The notes beneath the pieces are model-generated. The model had not been told where the DNA came from. It made no database searches and saw only the letters and a program-made list of their open reading frames with translations. This document shows, one piece after another, positions 8,607 through 18,159 of a stretch of DNA of 64,000 nt (the stretch's first letter is position 1; each line of letters starts with the position of its first letter). Source of the stretch: Photobacterium galatheae (GTDB lineage: Bacteria; Pseudomonadota; Gammaproteobacteria; Enterobacterales; Vibrionaceae). Both the position numbers and the translations under genes were made by a program. The DNA lies in assembly GCF_000695255.1 (NCBI RefSeq), contig NZ_JMIB01000004.1, forward strand, positions 275,039 to 339,038, read 5' to 3'.

Positions 8607-9908
8607 ATGAAATTTCCTGGTCAACGTAAATCAAAACACTATTTTCCTGTTCATGCTCGAGATCCCCTTCTGACTCAGGCCAGCAGCAGGCCTCTCGCCC
8701 GTACGCACGTGGTCGGCATTGATCAGACCTTGGTGGATATTGAAGCCTGTGTCGATGATGAATTCCTGAATCGCTACTCACTCAGTAAAGGCCATTCTCT
8801 GGTCATTGCTGAGGATGCGGCTGAAGCGCTGTATCGTGAACTGAAAGAAAATGACCTGATTCGACATGAGTTTGCCGGTGGCACCATTGGTAATACGCTC
8901 CATAATTATTCTGTACTGGCGGATGATAAATCGGTTCTGCTTGGGGTGATGAGTCAGGATATTCAGATTGGCAGCTATGCCTACCGGTATCTGGTGAACA
9001 CTTCCAGTCGGATGGACCTGAACCATCTTCAGCCGGTTGATGGCCCGATCGGTCGTTGTTTTGCATTGATTACACCCGATGGTGAGCGTACCTTTGCCAT
9101 TAACGAAGGTCGGATGAACCAGCTGGAGCCAGACAACATTTCTGAATCCATTTTTGAGCGTGCTTCTGCGCTGGTTCTGACGGCGTATCTGGTTCGCTGC
9201 AAAGAAGGCGATCCAATGCCGGAAGCGACAATGCGTGCTATCGAATATGCGAAAAAATACGATGTGCCTGTTGTTCTGACCCTGGGCACCAAGTTTGTGA
9301 TTGCTGACGATCCGCAGTGGTGGCGCGATTTTCTGAAAGAACATGTCACTGTTGTTGCAATGAACGAGGACGAGGCGGAAGCCCTGACCGGGTATGCTGA
9401 TCCGTTGCAAGCTTCAGATAAAGCATTGGATTGGGTCGATTTTGTGTTGTGTACCGCTGGTCCGGTCGGCCTGTATACTGCCGGATATACGGAAGACAGC
9501 ACCAAGCGAAAAACCAGTCTGCCGTTGTTACCGGGTGAAATTCCAGAATTCAATCGCTATGAATTCAGCCGGCCAATGATGAAAGCAGGTTGTGAAACGC
9601 CAATTCGGGTGTATTCGCATATTGCGCCATACATGGGTGGCCCTGAGCGTATCAAGAATACCAATGGCGCAGGGGACGGTGCTTTGTCCGCGCTGCTGCA
9701 CGACATGGCTGCGAATCGTTATCACAAAGAAAATGTGCCGAAATCCAGTAAGCACAGCTACGATTTCCTGACGTATTCTTCTTTTTCGCAGATTTGTCTG
9801 TACTCAAACCGAGTCAGTTATGAAGTTCTGGCGCAGCATTCACCACGCCTGTCGCGTGGTTTGCCTGAGCGGGAAGACAGTCTGGAAGAAGCCTACTGGG
9901 AACGTTAA
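8607..9908 (+). CDS. gsk: Inosine-guanosine kinase
   Basis: PfkB/ribokinase-family enzyme that phosphorylates inosine and guanosine to IMP and GMP for purine salvage. It has 433 residues, almost identical in length to E. coli Gsk, and starts with the typical MKFPGQRKSKHYFPV. The substrate-side glycine motif FAGGTIGNTLHNYSVLA is at about residues 91-107. The PfkB signature NTNGAGDGALSALLHD has the presumed catalytic base at D357. It is preceded by hemH, as in E. coli (where aes intervenes), and followed by a symmetrical terminator. Confidence 0.96.
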   Translation: MKFPGQRKSKHYFPVHARDPLLTQASSRPLARTHVVGIDQTLVDIEACVDDEFLNRYSLSKGHSLVIAEDAAEALYRELKENDLIRHEFAGGTIGNTLHNYSVLADDKSVLLGVMSQDIQIGSYAYRYLVNTSSRMDLNHLQPVDGPIGRCFALITPDGERTFAINEGRMNQLEPDNISESIFERASALVLTAYLVRCKEGDPMPEATMRAIEYAKKYDVPVVLTLGTKFVIADDPQWWRDFLKEHVTVVAMNEDEAEALTGYADPLQASDKALDWVDFVLCTAGPVGLYTAGYTEDSTKRKTSLPLLPGEIPEFNRYEFSRPMMKAGCETPIRVYSHIAPYMGGPERIKNTNGAGDGALSALLHDMAANRYHKENVPKSSKHSYDFLTYSSFSQICLYSNRVSYEVLAQHSPRLSRGLPEREDSLEEAYWER

Positions 9909-9930
9909 TTCTGATAGCTTCCACCTGTTA

Positions 9931-9961
9931 GCAAAAAACCGTCATTGTGACGGTTTTTTGC
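9931..9961. terminator. Terminator after gsk
   Basis: The stem GCAAAAAACCGTCA / TGACGGTTTTTTGC is symmetrical, with an A-run before and a T-run after it, 22 bases downstream of the gsk stop. It could act in both directions. Confidence 0.88.
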
Positions 9962-9979
9962 TATCTGGAGAGGAACAAA

Positions 9980-10009
9980 ATGACAATTTCATACGGTGAA
10001 TTTCACTGA
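9980..10009 (+). CDS. Possible nine-codon open reading frame (MTISYGEFH)
   Basis: An ATG at 9980 opens nine codons ending in TGA. It is preceded by GGAGAGGAA with good spacing, a better ribosome-binding site than several real genes here have. It lies just beyond the gsk terminator and more than 500 bases before zwf, so it is not an obvious leader. No homologue is known to me and chance occurrence is quite possible. Confidence 0.2.
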   Translation: MTISYGEFH

Positions 10010-10545
10010 AAAATGCAAGCAAACGATTTCGTGATGATAGGTTTTGTTAATTACTTTCAGAAAACCCTCAGGATACCGTTGACAGCACGTCATGATGAGA
10101 TTGGGCAGTTTCAAGCAATTTTTGACTGAGCTTCACAGGACTCGTATCGACGTAAATCAAATTTCAGTTCAGATTTTTTTTCACAGGCGAAAAAATTAAT
10201 CCGCCAGATTTCGGTCATTTTAAATGCATTTTTCTTGTTTTTTTTGTTCATTCGGATCAGGTCCGGCCATGATATGGCAGAAAGGGGATGGCCAAAAAGG
10301 CGGAGTGAGATATTTTCTCAGGCCATGATGTTCCAGTTTTTACGTCAATTGATAGAATTAGCGGGATGTAACTTTGTGACAAATGCAGCTATAGTGTGCT
10401 TCACCCTGGGTTAACCCCCATTTTGATAGGTTTAGACTATTAAATTGAGAGGCCAGGACATCGGCATACTGTCGTTCTGAATGTTATGCTTTGCCGGACT
10501 TTCAACCCGTCAAACCTGTACACCTGTTAGGGAAAGAAAAAGAAC
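10010..10545 (+). other. Long intergenic region upstream of zwf
   Basis: These 536 bases are AT-rich and contain no convincing coding frame. A TATAGT at 10390-10395 could be a -10 element but lacks a good -35. TTGACT at 10122-10127 is followed after 17 bases by the weak TATCGA. A short dyad GCCAT-GAT-ATGGC lies near 10266-10278. The zwf promoter is presumably here, but I cannot place it. A small RNA cannot be excluded, though no rho-independent terminator for one is visible. Confidence 0.5.
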
Positions 10546-12045
10546 ATGGTCATACCTGAAAACAGCGATATCGTTATTTTTGGCGCCTCAGGCGATCTGA
10601 CATATCGTAAGCTTATCCCAGCGCTGTATCATCTGTATGTCAATCAGATGTTACCTTCTGATTTCTCTATCCTTGGCGTCAGCCGTACCGCTCACAGCGA
10701 TGAGGAATACAGAGAAAAAGTTCGGGCCTCTCTGCTGAAAACCGAGAAGACCGATCCTGAGAAGCTGGCCGAGTTTTGTCAGCATGTTGGTTATCAGGCC
10801 ATCAACACGCTTGATTGTGATGACTATGGTAAGTTGCAACAACGACTGCAAGAAAAAGCTGCGCAATCTGACACCCCCCGTAATAGCCTCTTCTATCTCG
10901 CCACGCCCCCAAGCCTGTACGATGTCATCCCAGCCAGTCTGGCGGCCCATGGCCTGAATGATGAAAGTACTGGCTGGAAACGCCTGATCATTGAAAAGCC
11001 TTTTGGATATGATCTGGAGACGGCTCAGGAACTTGATAAGAAGCTGCATCAGCATTTCAAGGAAAGTCAGATTTTCCGGATCGATCACTATCTGGGGAAA
11101 GAAACCGTACAGAATCTACTGGTTTTCCGTTTTGCGAACGGTATGTTCGAGCCACTTTGGAACCGTAATTTCATTGATTATGTGGAAATTACAGCCGCAG
11201 AGTTTCTCGGAGTAGAAGAGCGTGGCGGTTATTACGATAACGCCGGCGCCGTCCGTGACATGCTGCAGAATCACCTGCTTCAGGTGCTGGCGATGGTTGC
11301 CATGGAGCCGCCATCAGCAATTAACGGGAACGCGATGCGTGACGAAGTGGCCAAAGTGCTGAACAGCCTGCAGCCACTGTCGGATGAAGACCTGCGTCAG
11401 AATCTGGTGCTGGGGCAGTACACCGCATCTGAACTGCGGGGCAAAGAACTGCCTGGTTACCGTGAAGAGCCTGGTGTTTCTGAAGAATCCCGTACTGAAA
11501 CTTATGTGGGTCTGAAAGCTTTCATCAACAACTGGCGCTGGAATGGTGTGCCATTCTATATCCGGACGGGTAAACGTCTGCCCACGCGAGTGACCGAAGT
11601 CGTCATTCACTTTAAGAAAACGCCTCACCCTGTATTCGGGAAAGATGCGCCGGATAATAAACTGGTGCTTCGTATTCAGCCGGATGAAGGCATTTTGATG
11701 AACTTTGCTCTGAAACGTCCGGGTGCTGGCTTCAAAACTCAGGAAGTTGCGATGGACTTCCGTTACGACGAACTGGTGGACAGCAACGTCCTGACTGCTT
11801 ATGAGCGTCTGTTGCTGGATGCAATGGGTGGCGATTCAACGCTATTCGCTCGTAGCGATGCGGTTGAAGCCTGCTGGCGCTATGTCCAGCCAATCCTGTC
11901 ATTCAATCAGGACCCGCATGCACTGTTTGGCTATGCTTGTGGAACCTGGGGCCCGAAAGAGGCGGACGAACTGCTGGCCCGTGACAATCGAGCCTGGCGT
12001 TTTCCGTGTTCAAATCTGACCAACACTGAATATTGCGAGCTTTAA
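10546..12045 (+). CDS. zwf: Glucose-6-phosphate 1-dehydrogenase
   Basis: Oxidises glucose-6-phosphate to 6-phosphogluconolactone with NADP+, opening the oxidative pentose phosphate pathway. It has 499 residues, typical for bacterial Zwf. The nucleotide-binding motif [11 protein letters not shown] is at residues 13-23. The active-site signature RIDHYLGKE is present, followed by the EITAAE segment. The gene is first in a tight zwf-pgl-gnd unit, with only two bases before pgl. The start is preceded by GGGAAAGAAAAAG. Confidence 0.98.
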   Translation: MVIPENSDIVIFGASGDLTYRKLIPALYHLYVNQMLPSDFSILGVSRTAHSDEEYREKVRASLLKTEKTDPEKLAEFCQHVGYQAINTLDCDDYGKLQQRLQEKAAQSDTPRNSLFYLATPPSLYDVIPASLAAHGLNDESTGWKRLIIEKPFGYDLETAQELDKKLHQHFKESQIFRIDHYLGKETVQNLLVFRFANGMFEPLWNRNFIDYVEITAAEFLGVEERGGYYDNAGAVRDMLQNHLLQVLAMVAMEPPSAINGNAMRDEVAKVLNSLQPLSDEDLRQNLVLGQYTASELRGKELPGYREEPGVSEESRTETYVGLKAFINNWRWNGVPFYIRTGKRLPTRVTEVVIHFKKTPHPVFGKDAPDNKLVLRIQPDEGILMNFALKRPGAGFKTQEVAMDFRYDELVDSNVLTAYERLLLDAMGGDSTLFARSDAVEACWRYVQPILSFNQDPHALFGYACGTWGPKEADELLARDNRAWRFPCSNLTNTEYCEL

Positions 12046-12047
12046 TC

Positions 12048-12773
12048 ATGACTGAGCTGAAAATTCATGACAATGCGGAAGCCGTTGTTCAAAGCCTGGC
12101 AGATGAGCTGATGGCCATCAGCCAGCAGAACACACCGGTTCATGTTTCGCTGTCGGGTGGCAGTACGCCGAAACAATTGTTTTCTGCGTTGGCGCAAGCG
12201 CCTTATGCCGAAGGGGTAAACTGGAAAAATCTGCATTTCTGGTGGGGGGACGAGCGTTGCGTCGCCCCGGATGATGCAGAAAGTAACTATGGCTGTGCGC
12301 AGTCACTGCTGTTTGATCATGTCGCCATTCCTGCAGAAAACATTCACCGTATCCGGGGTGAGGATGACCCTCAGGCGGAAGCCAAGCGCTTTGCCGAAGA
12401 GATGCTGGCTGTGATTCCGTCTGAACACGGCCTGCCAGTGTTTGACTGGATTCTGCTGGGTGTCGGTGATGATGGTCATACCGCATCTCTGTTCCCGGGA
12501 CAGACAAATTACGATGAGCCTGCACTGAGTTTGGTGGCACCTCATCCGCAAAGTGGTCAGTTACGTGTGAGTAAATCTGCACGTGTGCTGGAAGCCGCAA
12601 AACGAATTTCTTATCTGGTCATTGGTGCAGGGAAAACTGACATTGTGGAAGAAATCCACACACAACCTGCCGAGACCTTGCCTTACCCGGCCGCAAAAAT
12701 TCAGGCCCGTAACGGTAAAACAGAATGGTATTTGGATGCAGTAGCAGCCAGTAAGTTAGCGATTGGAGAATAA
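12048..12773 (+). CDS. pgl: 6-phosphogluconolactonase (SOL/DevB type)
   Basis: Hydrolyses 6-phosphogluconolactone to 6-phosphogluconate. It has 241 residues from the ATG at 12048; an upstream TTG at 12033 lies within the end of zwf and is less likely. Signatures are SLSGGSTPKQLFSAL, WWGDERCVAPDDAESNYG and the GVGDDGHTASLFPG loop. This is the NagB-like DevB type, not the beta-propeller E. coli Pgl. It lies two bases after zwf and four bases before gnd, clearly the middle gene of one operon. Confidence 0.96.
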   Translation: MTELKIHDNAEAVVQSLADELMAISQQNTPVHVSLSGGSTPKQLFSALAQAPYAEGVNWKNLHFWWGDERCVAPDDAESNYGCAQSLLFDHVAIPAENIHRIRGEDDPQAEAKRFAEEMLAVIPSEHGLPVFDWILLGVGDDGHTASLFPGQTNYDEPALSLVAPHPQSGQLRVSKSARVLEAAKRISYLVIGAGKTDIVEEIHTQPAETLPYPAAKIQARNGKTEWYLDAVAASKLAIGE

Positions 12774-12777
12774 AAGA

Positions 12778-14226
12778 ATGAAAGGTGATATTGGTGTAAT
12801 CGGCCTTGCCGTGATGGGCCAGAACCTGATCCTGAACATGGATGACCATGGTTTTAAGGTCGTTGCGCATAACCGTACAGCTGCCAAAGTCGACGAATTT
12901 CTGAACGGACCTGCAAAAGGCACCAAGATTGAAGGTGCTTATAGCCTGCAGGAGCTGGTGGACAAACTGGAAGCGCCACGCAAAATCATGCTGATGGTGC
13001 GTGCCGGTGACGTGGTTGACAGCTTCATTGAGCAACTGATTCCGCTGCTGGATAAAGGCGATATCATCATTGATGGTGGTAACTCGAACTATCCGGACAG
13101 CATCCGCCGTGTGGATTATCTGAAAGAGAAAGGTCTGCGTTTCATCGGTGCTGGTGTTTCCGGTGGTGAAGAGGGTGCGCGTTTCGGACCTTCCATCATG
13201 CCTGGTGGTGATGCAGAAGCTTGGCCGTTCGTGAAGCCGATTTTCCAGGCGATTGCTGCCAAGACAGAACAAGGTGAGCCTTGCTGTGACTGGGTTGGCG
13301 AATCTGGTGCTGGTCATTTCGTGAAGATGGTACACAACGGGATTGAATACGGTGATATGCAGCTGATCAGCGAAGCTTATCACTTCATGAAGACCGGTCT
13401 GGGCATGACTCATGAAGAAATGGAACAAGCGTTCCGTGACTGGAATGCGACTGAACTGAACAGCTACCTGATCGAAATCACAGCCGATATCCTGGCTTAC
13501 CGTGATGAAGATGGTGAGCCGCTGGTTGAGAAAATCATGGACTCAGCTGGCCAGAAAGGGACAGGTAAATGGACAGGCATCAATGCACTGGACATGGGTA
13601 TCCCACTGACGCTGATCACTGAGTCTGTCTTTGCTCGTTGCCTGTCTTCTCTGAAAGACCAGCGTGAAGACGCCGAGAAGCTGTTCAACAAGACGGTTGA
13701 GCCAGTGGAAGGTGACAAGGCTGAGTGGCTGGAAGCGGTTCGTCAGGCGCTGCTGGCGTCGAAGATTATCTCTTACGCACAAGGCTTCATGCTGATGCGT
13801 CAGGCTTCTGAGGAGAATAACTGGAACCTGAATTACGGTAATGTTGCGCTGATGTGGCGTGGCGGCTGTATTATTCGTTCTGCATTCCTGGGCAACATCC
13901 GCGATGCTTTCGATAATGCTCCTTCACTGGCGTTCCTGGGCTCCGATCCATACTTCAAAGCGATTCTGGATAACAGCATGAAGTCATGGCGTAAAGTGGC
14001 AGCGAAATCTCTGGAAATCGGCCTGCCAATGCCATGCCTGACATCAGCACTGACCTTCCTGGATGGTTACACCACTGCACGTCTGCCAGCAAACATGTTG
14101 CAGGCTCAGCGTGACTACTTCGGTGCGCACACCTATGAGCGTATCGACCAGCCTCGTGGCCAGTACTTCCACACCAACTGGACCGGTACAGGTGGTGACA
14201 CGGCATCAACAACTTACGACGTGTAA
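12778..14226 (+). CDS. gnd: 6-phosphogluconate dehydrogenase, decarboxylating
   Basis: Converts 6-phosphogluconate to ribulose-5-phosphate with CO2 and NADPH release. It has 482 residues from the ATG at 12778; a TTG at 12763 is also in frame but overlaps pgl and the GGAG ribosome-binding site. The Rossmann motif GVIGLAVMGQNL is near the N-terminus. GVSGGEEGARFGPSIMPGG and the catalytic-lysine segment HFVKMVHNGIEYGD are intact, as is the C-terminal tail FHTNWTGTGGDTAS. A terminator follows at 14251-14276. Confidence 0.98.
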   Translation: MKGDIGVIGLAVMGQNLILNMDDHGFKVVAHNRTAAKVDEFLNGPAKGTKIEGAYSLQELVDKLEAPRKIMLMVRAGDVVDSFIEQLIPLLDKGDIIIDGGNSNYPDSIRRVDYLKEKGLRFIGAGVSGGEEGARFGPSIMPGGDAEAWPFVKPIFQAIAAKTEQGEPCCDWVGESGAGHFVKMVHNGIEYGDMQLISEAYHFMKTGLGMTHEEMEQAFRDWNATELNSYLIEITADILAYRDEDGEPLVEKIMDSAGQKGTGKWTGINALDMGIPLTLITESVFARCLSSLKDQREDAEKLFNKTVEPVEGDKAEWLEAVRQALLASKIISYAQGFMLMRQASEENNWNLNYGNVALMWRGGCIIRSAFLGNIRDAFDNAPSLAFLGSDPYFKAILDNSMKSWRKVAAKSLEIGLPMPCLTSALTFLDGYTTARLPANMLQAQRDYFGAHTYERIDQPRGQYFHTNWTGTGGDTASTTYDV

Positions 14227-14250
14227 GTTGAACAATCTTCAGTGATGACA

Positions 14251-14276
14251 AAAGGAGCCCGCGAGGCTCCTTTTTT
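14251..14276 (+). terminator. gnd terminator
   Basis: The stem AAAGGAGCC / GGCTCCTTT is followed by a run of six T residues. Confidence 0.85.
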
Positions 14277-14313
14277 GTACTTGTACTTGTACTTGCACTT
14301 GTTGTACATGTAC
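14275..14313 (+). repeat. TTGTAC hexanucleotide tandem repeat
   Basis: Three perfect TTGTAC units (14275-14292) are followed by TTGCAC, a stray TTG, another TTGTAC and ATGTAC. It begins within the T-run of the gnd terminator and lies between the converging gnd and asnB genes. It is a short simple-sequence repeat with no coding frame. Confidence 0.8.
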
Positions 14314-14372
14314 TTTGCTTTTGGAAATCGCTGTCTGGGGTTCAGAGAACGTACTGAGATGCAGGAAAAGAG

Positions 14373-14395
14373 AAAGGGGCCTTCCTGGCCCCTTT
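14373..14395 (-). terminator. asnB terminator
   Basis: The stem AAAGGGGCC / GGCCCCTTT is followed on the minus strand by CTCTTTTCC. It lies 72 bases beyond the asnB stop. Confidence 0.65.
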
Positions 14396-14466
14396 GAGGT
14401 TGCCTTCGCATGCGGAGATAAGGCAAGCAAAGACGGACGCGCTCTTGGATGGAGTAACGCTCGGTC

Positions 14467-16140
14467 TTAAGCCTTCTGATAGGCTTCGTTGTGGACGGCT
14501 GCAACGGCGCGACCTGATGGGTCTACACTGTTCTTAAAGCTTTCGTCCCACTCAATCGCCTTGGCAGAAGAACAGGCAATTGAAGGGCCACCCGGGACAC
14601 ATTTTGCTGCGTCTTCCAGCGGGAACAGCTCCTCAAAGATTTCACGATATACGTATGCTTCCTTGGTTGTTGGCGTGTTATACGGGAAACGGAAGCGGGC
14701 TGTTTCCAGTTGTTGATCCGTCACTTTCGCAGCAGCCACTTCTTTCAGGGTGTCAATCCAGCTATAGCCAACACCATCAGAGAACTGTTCTTTCTGGCGC
14801 CACGCGACTGACTCTGGCAGCAGGTCGCCGAAACACTCGCGAATGATGTGTTTTTCCATTTTCCCGTTACCGCACATTTTGTCCTGTGGGTTGATGCTCA
14901 TCGCGACTTCCAGGAATTCTTTATCCAGGAATGGGACACGCGCTTCGATACCCCAGGCCGCCATGGATTTGTTTGCACGGGCACAGTCGAACATGTTCAG
15001 CGCCAGTAGCTTACGGACTGTTTCTTCATGAAACTCCTGAGCGTCTGGTGCTTTATGGAAGTACAGATAACCGCCGAAGACTTCGTCAGCACCTTCACCA
15101 GACAGAACCATTTTGATCCCCATCGCGCGGATTTTACGGGACATCAGGTACATAGGGGTTGATGCACGGATGGTTGTCACATCATATGTTTCGATGTGGT
15201 AAATCACATCCCGGATGGCGTCCAGACCTTCCTGAATAGTGTAAGTGAGTTCATGGTGGACAGTGCCAATATGATCGGCCACCTTCCGAGCGGCTTTCAG
15301 ATCTGGCGCACCTTCCAGGCCAACTGCGAATGAGTGCAGGGTTGGCCACCAGGCATCCGATTGTTCGTTGTCTTCAATACGACGTGATGCAAATTGCTTG
15401 GTAATCGCAGAAATCACGGATGAATCAAGGCCGCCAGACAGTAATACACCGTAAGGAACATCGGTCATCAGCTGGCGCTTCACGGCACTTTCCAGTGCTG
15501 ATTTCAGTTTTTCTTTGTTTGTTTCAGCATCGGTGACAGCGTCAAAGCTCATCCAGTCACGTTTGTAGTAACGAACAGGCTCACCTTTTTTGCTCCACAG
15601 GAAATGGCCGGGAGGAAACTCGCTAATCGTTTTACAAACAGGGACCAGCGCTTTCATCTCAGAAGCGACATAGTAGTTTCCATGTTCATCGTGGCCATGA
15701 TAGAGCGGAATGATACCGATATGGTCACGACCAATCAGATAGGCATCTTCTTCGGCATCGTACAGAATGAAGCCAAAAATACCGTTCAGGTAGTCCAGTA
15801 GCTCCGGGCCTTTTTCTTTGTAAAGTGCCAGGATGATTTCACAGTCAGATTCAGTTTGAAACGGATAGTCAGCGGCCAGTTCTGCTTGCAAATCTTTATG
15901 GTTGTATATTTCGCCGTTGACGGCCAGCACATGCGTACGGTCGGCGTTGTACAGAGGCTGTTCACCGCTGTTCAGGTCGACAATGGCCAAACGCTCATGG
16001 GCAAGGATGGCTTTATCAGATGAATAAATGCCAGACCAGTCTGGTCCACGGTGACGCATTTTCTTCGACATGGCCAGCGCGGTTTCACGCAGGGCCGTTG
16101 GGTCGCTTTTAATATCTAGAATCCCGAATACTGAGCACAT
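14467..16140 (-). CDS. asnB: Asparagine synthase B (glutamine-hydrolysing)
   Basis: Makes asparagine from aspartate, ATP and glutamine. It has 557 residues, close to the 554 of E. coli AsnB. C2 (MCSVFGILD) is the nucleophile of the N-terminal glutaminase domain, which also shows RGPDWSGI, HERLAIVD and VNGEIYNH. The synthetase domain has the ATP pyrophosphatase loop SGGLDSSVISA and the LSGEGADEVFGGY segment. It lies alone between the converging gnd and a CPA2 transporter on the same strand. The 295-base gap upstream is AT-rich and probably holds its promoter, which I could not pin down. Confidence 0.97.
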   Translation of the reverse strand: MCSVFGILDIKSDPTALRETALAMSKKMRHRGPDWSGIYSSDKAILAHERLAIVDLNSGEQPLYNADRTHVLAVNGEIYNHKDLQAELAADYPFQTESDCEIILALYKEKGPELLDYLNGIFGFILYDAEEDAYLIGRDHIGIIPLYHGHDEHGNYYVASEMKALVPVCKTISEFPPGHFLWSKKGEPVRYYKRDWMSFDAVTDAETNKEKLKSALESAVKRQLMTDVPYGVLLSGGLDSSVISAITKQFASRRIEDNEQSDAWWPTLHSFAVGLEGAPDLKAARKVADHIGTVHHELTYTIQEGLDAIRDVIYHIETYDVTTIRASTPMYLMSRKIRAMGIKMVLSGEGADEVFGGYLYFHKAPDAQEFHEETVRKLLALNMFDCARANKSMAAWGIEARVPFLDKEFLEVAMSINPQDKMCGNGKMEKHIIRECFGDLLPESVAWRQKEQFSDGVGYSWIDTLKEVAAAKVTDQQLETARFRFPYNTPTTKEAYVYREIFEELFPLEDAAKCVPGGPSIACSSAKAIEWDESFKNSVDPSGRAVAAVHNEAYQKA

Positions 16141-16371
16141 ACTGACTACTCCAACACTTGGTTAAATTGGGTGAAACAAAGCCTGAATGAAGAAAGGGTA
16201 TTGTTATTGTCCCTCAGCTTTTGTTCCGTTCTGATTGTTAAAATTGCGTATTCAACAAACAAAAGCAACCCAAAACCGCCAATCAATGTAAAAAACACGC
16301 CTTTGGTGAATAAATTCTAATAAATTTCGGGTATGCTGAATTTTATTTAGAATCGGTTGGTTTTTTGGGCA

Positions 16372-16410
16372 GAATTCCGAACGGCCGCTGTACGGCCATT
16401 CGGAGAATTC
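16372..16410. repeat. 39-bp inverted repeat upstream of asnB
   Basis: GAATTC and CCGAA on the left mirror TTCGG and GAATTC on the right, with one unpaired A. Inside is a second pairing of CGGCCG with CGGCC. It lies just beyond the stop of the CPA2 antiporter gene and about 230 bases before asnB on the same strand. No T-run follows on either strand, so it is not a canonical terminator. Confidence 0.65.
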
Positions 16411-16435
16411 TGAGGATTGGAAAGTATCTGAGAGG

Positions 16436-18022
16436 TTAAAAGGATTGAATGTCTGCGGTGACTGATTCACAAACATGCCGGGCGAAGCCGTTGCCTGCTT
16501 CCCGATAGATGTTGAAAGCTGCATCAACACCCAGTTCGAGGAGTGCCGCTTCTTCATCTTCATATCGGGCAATCGCAGCAATTTTTCCCTTATAGCCAAG
16601 TTGGCGGATTTGCTCCAAAGCAAAGGTGTTCGCCTGACTGTGAGGCATTGCCAACAGGATCAGGCGGGTCTGGTGACGGGAAATGACCCGAGCCCAGAAG
16701 TCTGGATCGGTTGCATCTCCAAGGATGACGTGGCGGCCTTCTTGAACATGTTGTTCCACAGCTTCTTCGCGGTTTTCGATACCGACCACTTGAGGGCCGA
16801 AGCGACGAACCATTTCTTCATAAGCGCCGGTGCCGATCCTGCCCATTCCAAGGATAAGCACTTGCTTTTGGCCGAGATCAATCAGCCGGTCATTCGGGTT
16901 GAGTTTTTCTGGCTCAAATTCTTTTAACCAACGTGTGCTTTCCCGGTAGATACGGTGGCTCAGGCTGTTCAAAGGCGCTGACAACAAGAAAGACAGTGAA
17001 ACGGCGATTGCAATCGCGACCAGAAAGTCGCCTGGTAACCACCCTTGTTGATAGGCAAGTCCGGCAACAATCAGGCCAAACTCACTGTAGTTGAACAGGG
17101 TCAGCGTGCCGAGTAATGAGGTCCGGACCCGGAAATGAAAATGGTGGAACACCAGATAGTACAGCAGGCCCTTCAGTGGCAGCAGTAACAGGAGTAGTAG
17201 TGCTAGCAGGAACCCTTCCCAGGTGGGGGATTCGGCAAGTCCGATATTGAGGAAAAAGAAAACCAGCAATAATTCTTTTAAGTTAAAGAGCGATTTCGAC
17301 AGTTCCGATGATTTGGGGTGTGCAGCCAGCAACATGCCCAACACGAGAGCGCCGAGATCAGCCTTCATGCCAACCAGGCTAAAGAGCCCGGCTCCGGCAA
17401 CCAGAGCCAGAAAAATGCCATAAAGGACCAGCATTTCACCATGTCCGGCTTTATCCAGAATTCTGAACAGAGAAGGACGGAGCAACGGTAAGGCAAACAG
17501 GGCCAGTGCGGTGATTTCAGGTAATTTACCCGTTGATGCGGTCAGGAAAACGACAGCGAAAATATCCTGCATGACGAGAACGCCAATGGCGAGTGTGCCA
17601 TAGGTTGCATTGAGTTCGCCTTTTTCCTGTAACGCCTTGATTGCAAAAACAGTACTGGAAAAGGAGAGCGCGAAGCCAAGTAAGGCCAATTGCGTGAATT
17701 CAAGACTGTCGAGGATACCCAGCCCCAATGATTTGAGAGCAAATAGGGCAAAGGTAAAAACAGAGGTCGTCAGAATGTTGTGTATTGTTGCGCCGGCCCA
17801 GACTTCTTTTTGCAAAAGGGTTTTAATGTCCAGCTTCAGGCCAATACAAAAGAGCAGAATGGTGACCCCGAGATCTGCAATGGCTGTGATCGTGGGGGTT
17901 GTTGAATAGCCGAAAGAGTTCAGAACAAATCCCGCGACCAGGAATCCGACTAACGGGGGGAGTTTGCTTCTAAGTGCTAAATAACCTGCCAGAAAAGCGG
18001 CAATGATATAAATCAGGTCCAT
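16436..18022 (-). CDS. CPA2-family cation:proton antiporter with RCK (TrkA-N) domain
   Basis: Membrane antiporter of the KefB/KefC/YbaL type. The N-terminal exchanger domain (about residues 1-385) contains many hydrophobic segments, including LPPLVGFLVAGFVLN and the conserved GxxLxxxELxxL-like ADLGVTILLFCIGLKLDI. QDIFAVVFLT and FNYSEFGLIVAGLA are also seen. A C-terminal NAD-binding RCK domain begins at KQVLILGMGRIGTGAYEEM. The start at ATG 18022 gives 528 residues; a TTG eight codons upstream is the alternative. No KefF/KefG partner is adjacent, so glutathione gating is not implied. Substrate (K+ or Na+) cannot be read from sequence. nagC lies upstream on the same strand. Confidence 0.88.
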   Translation of the reverse strand: MDLIYIIAAFLAGYLALRSKLPPLVGFLVAGFVLNSFGYSTTPTITAIADLGVTILLFCIGLKLDIKTLLQKEVWAGATIHNILTTSVFTFALFALKSLGLGILDSLEFTQLALLGFALSFSSTVFAIKALQEKGELNATYGTLAIGVLVMQDIFAVVFLTASTGKLPEITALALFALPLLRPSLFRILDKAGHGEMLVLYGIFLALVAGAGLFSLVGMKADLGALVLGMLLAAHPKSSELSKSLFNLKELLLVFFFLNIGLAESPTWEGFLLALLLLLLLPLKGLLYYLVFHHFHFRVRTSLLGTLTLFNYSEFGLIVAGLAYQQGWLPGDFLVAIAIAVSLSFLLSAPLNSLSHRIYRESTRWLKEFEPEKLNPNDRLIDLGQKQVLILGMGRIGTGAYEEMVRRFGPQVVGIENREEAVEQHVQEGRHVILGDATDPDFWARVISRHQTRLILLAMPHSQANTFALEQIRQLGYKGKIAAIARYEDEEAALLELGVDAAFNIYREAGNGFARHVCESVTADIQSF

Positions 18023-18159
18023 AATAAAGCTTCGTATCCAGAGCAATAAGAAATGAAATCATTTCAATTGGTTGCATTTATTGGGCCGAATATAACACAG
18101 GGTATGCCCTAAAAAAGACATACCCTGTCAACATAATCGTTTTCTAATTGTAACTGTTT

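Noticed and set aside
8778..9410. Minus-strand frame of 210 codons within gsk
   Set aside because: Fully antisense to a well-supported kinase gene and without family signatures; a shadow frame.
10079..10084. TTGACA as a promoter -35 upstream of zwf
   Set aside because: No acceptable -10 hexamer at 15-19 bases downstream, and it lies over 450 bases from zwf.
12619..13428. Minus-strand frame of 269 codons across pgl and gnd
   Set aside because: Spans two real genes on the other strand and shows no domain.
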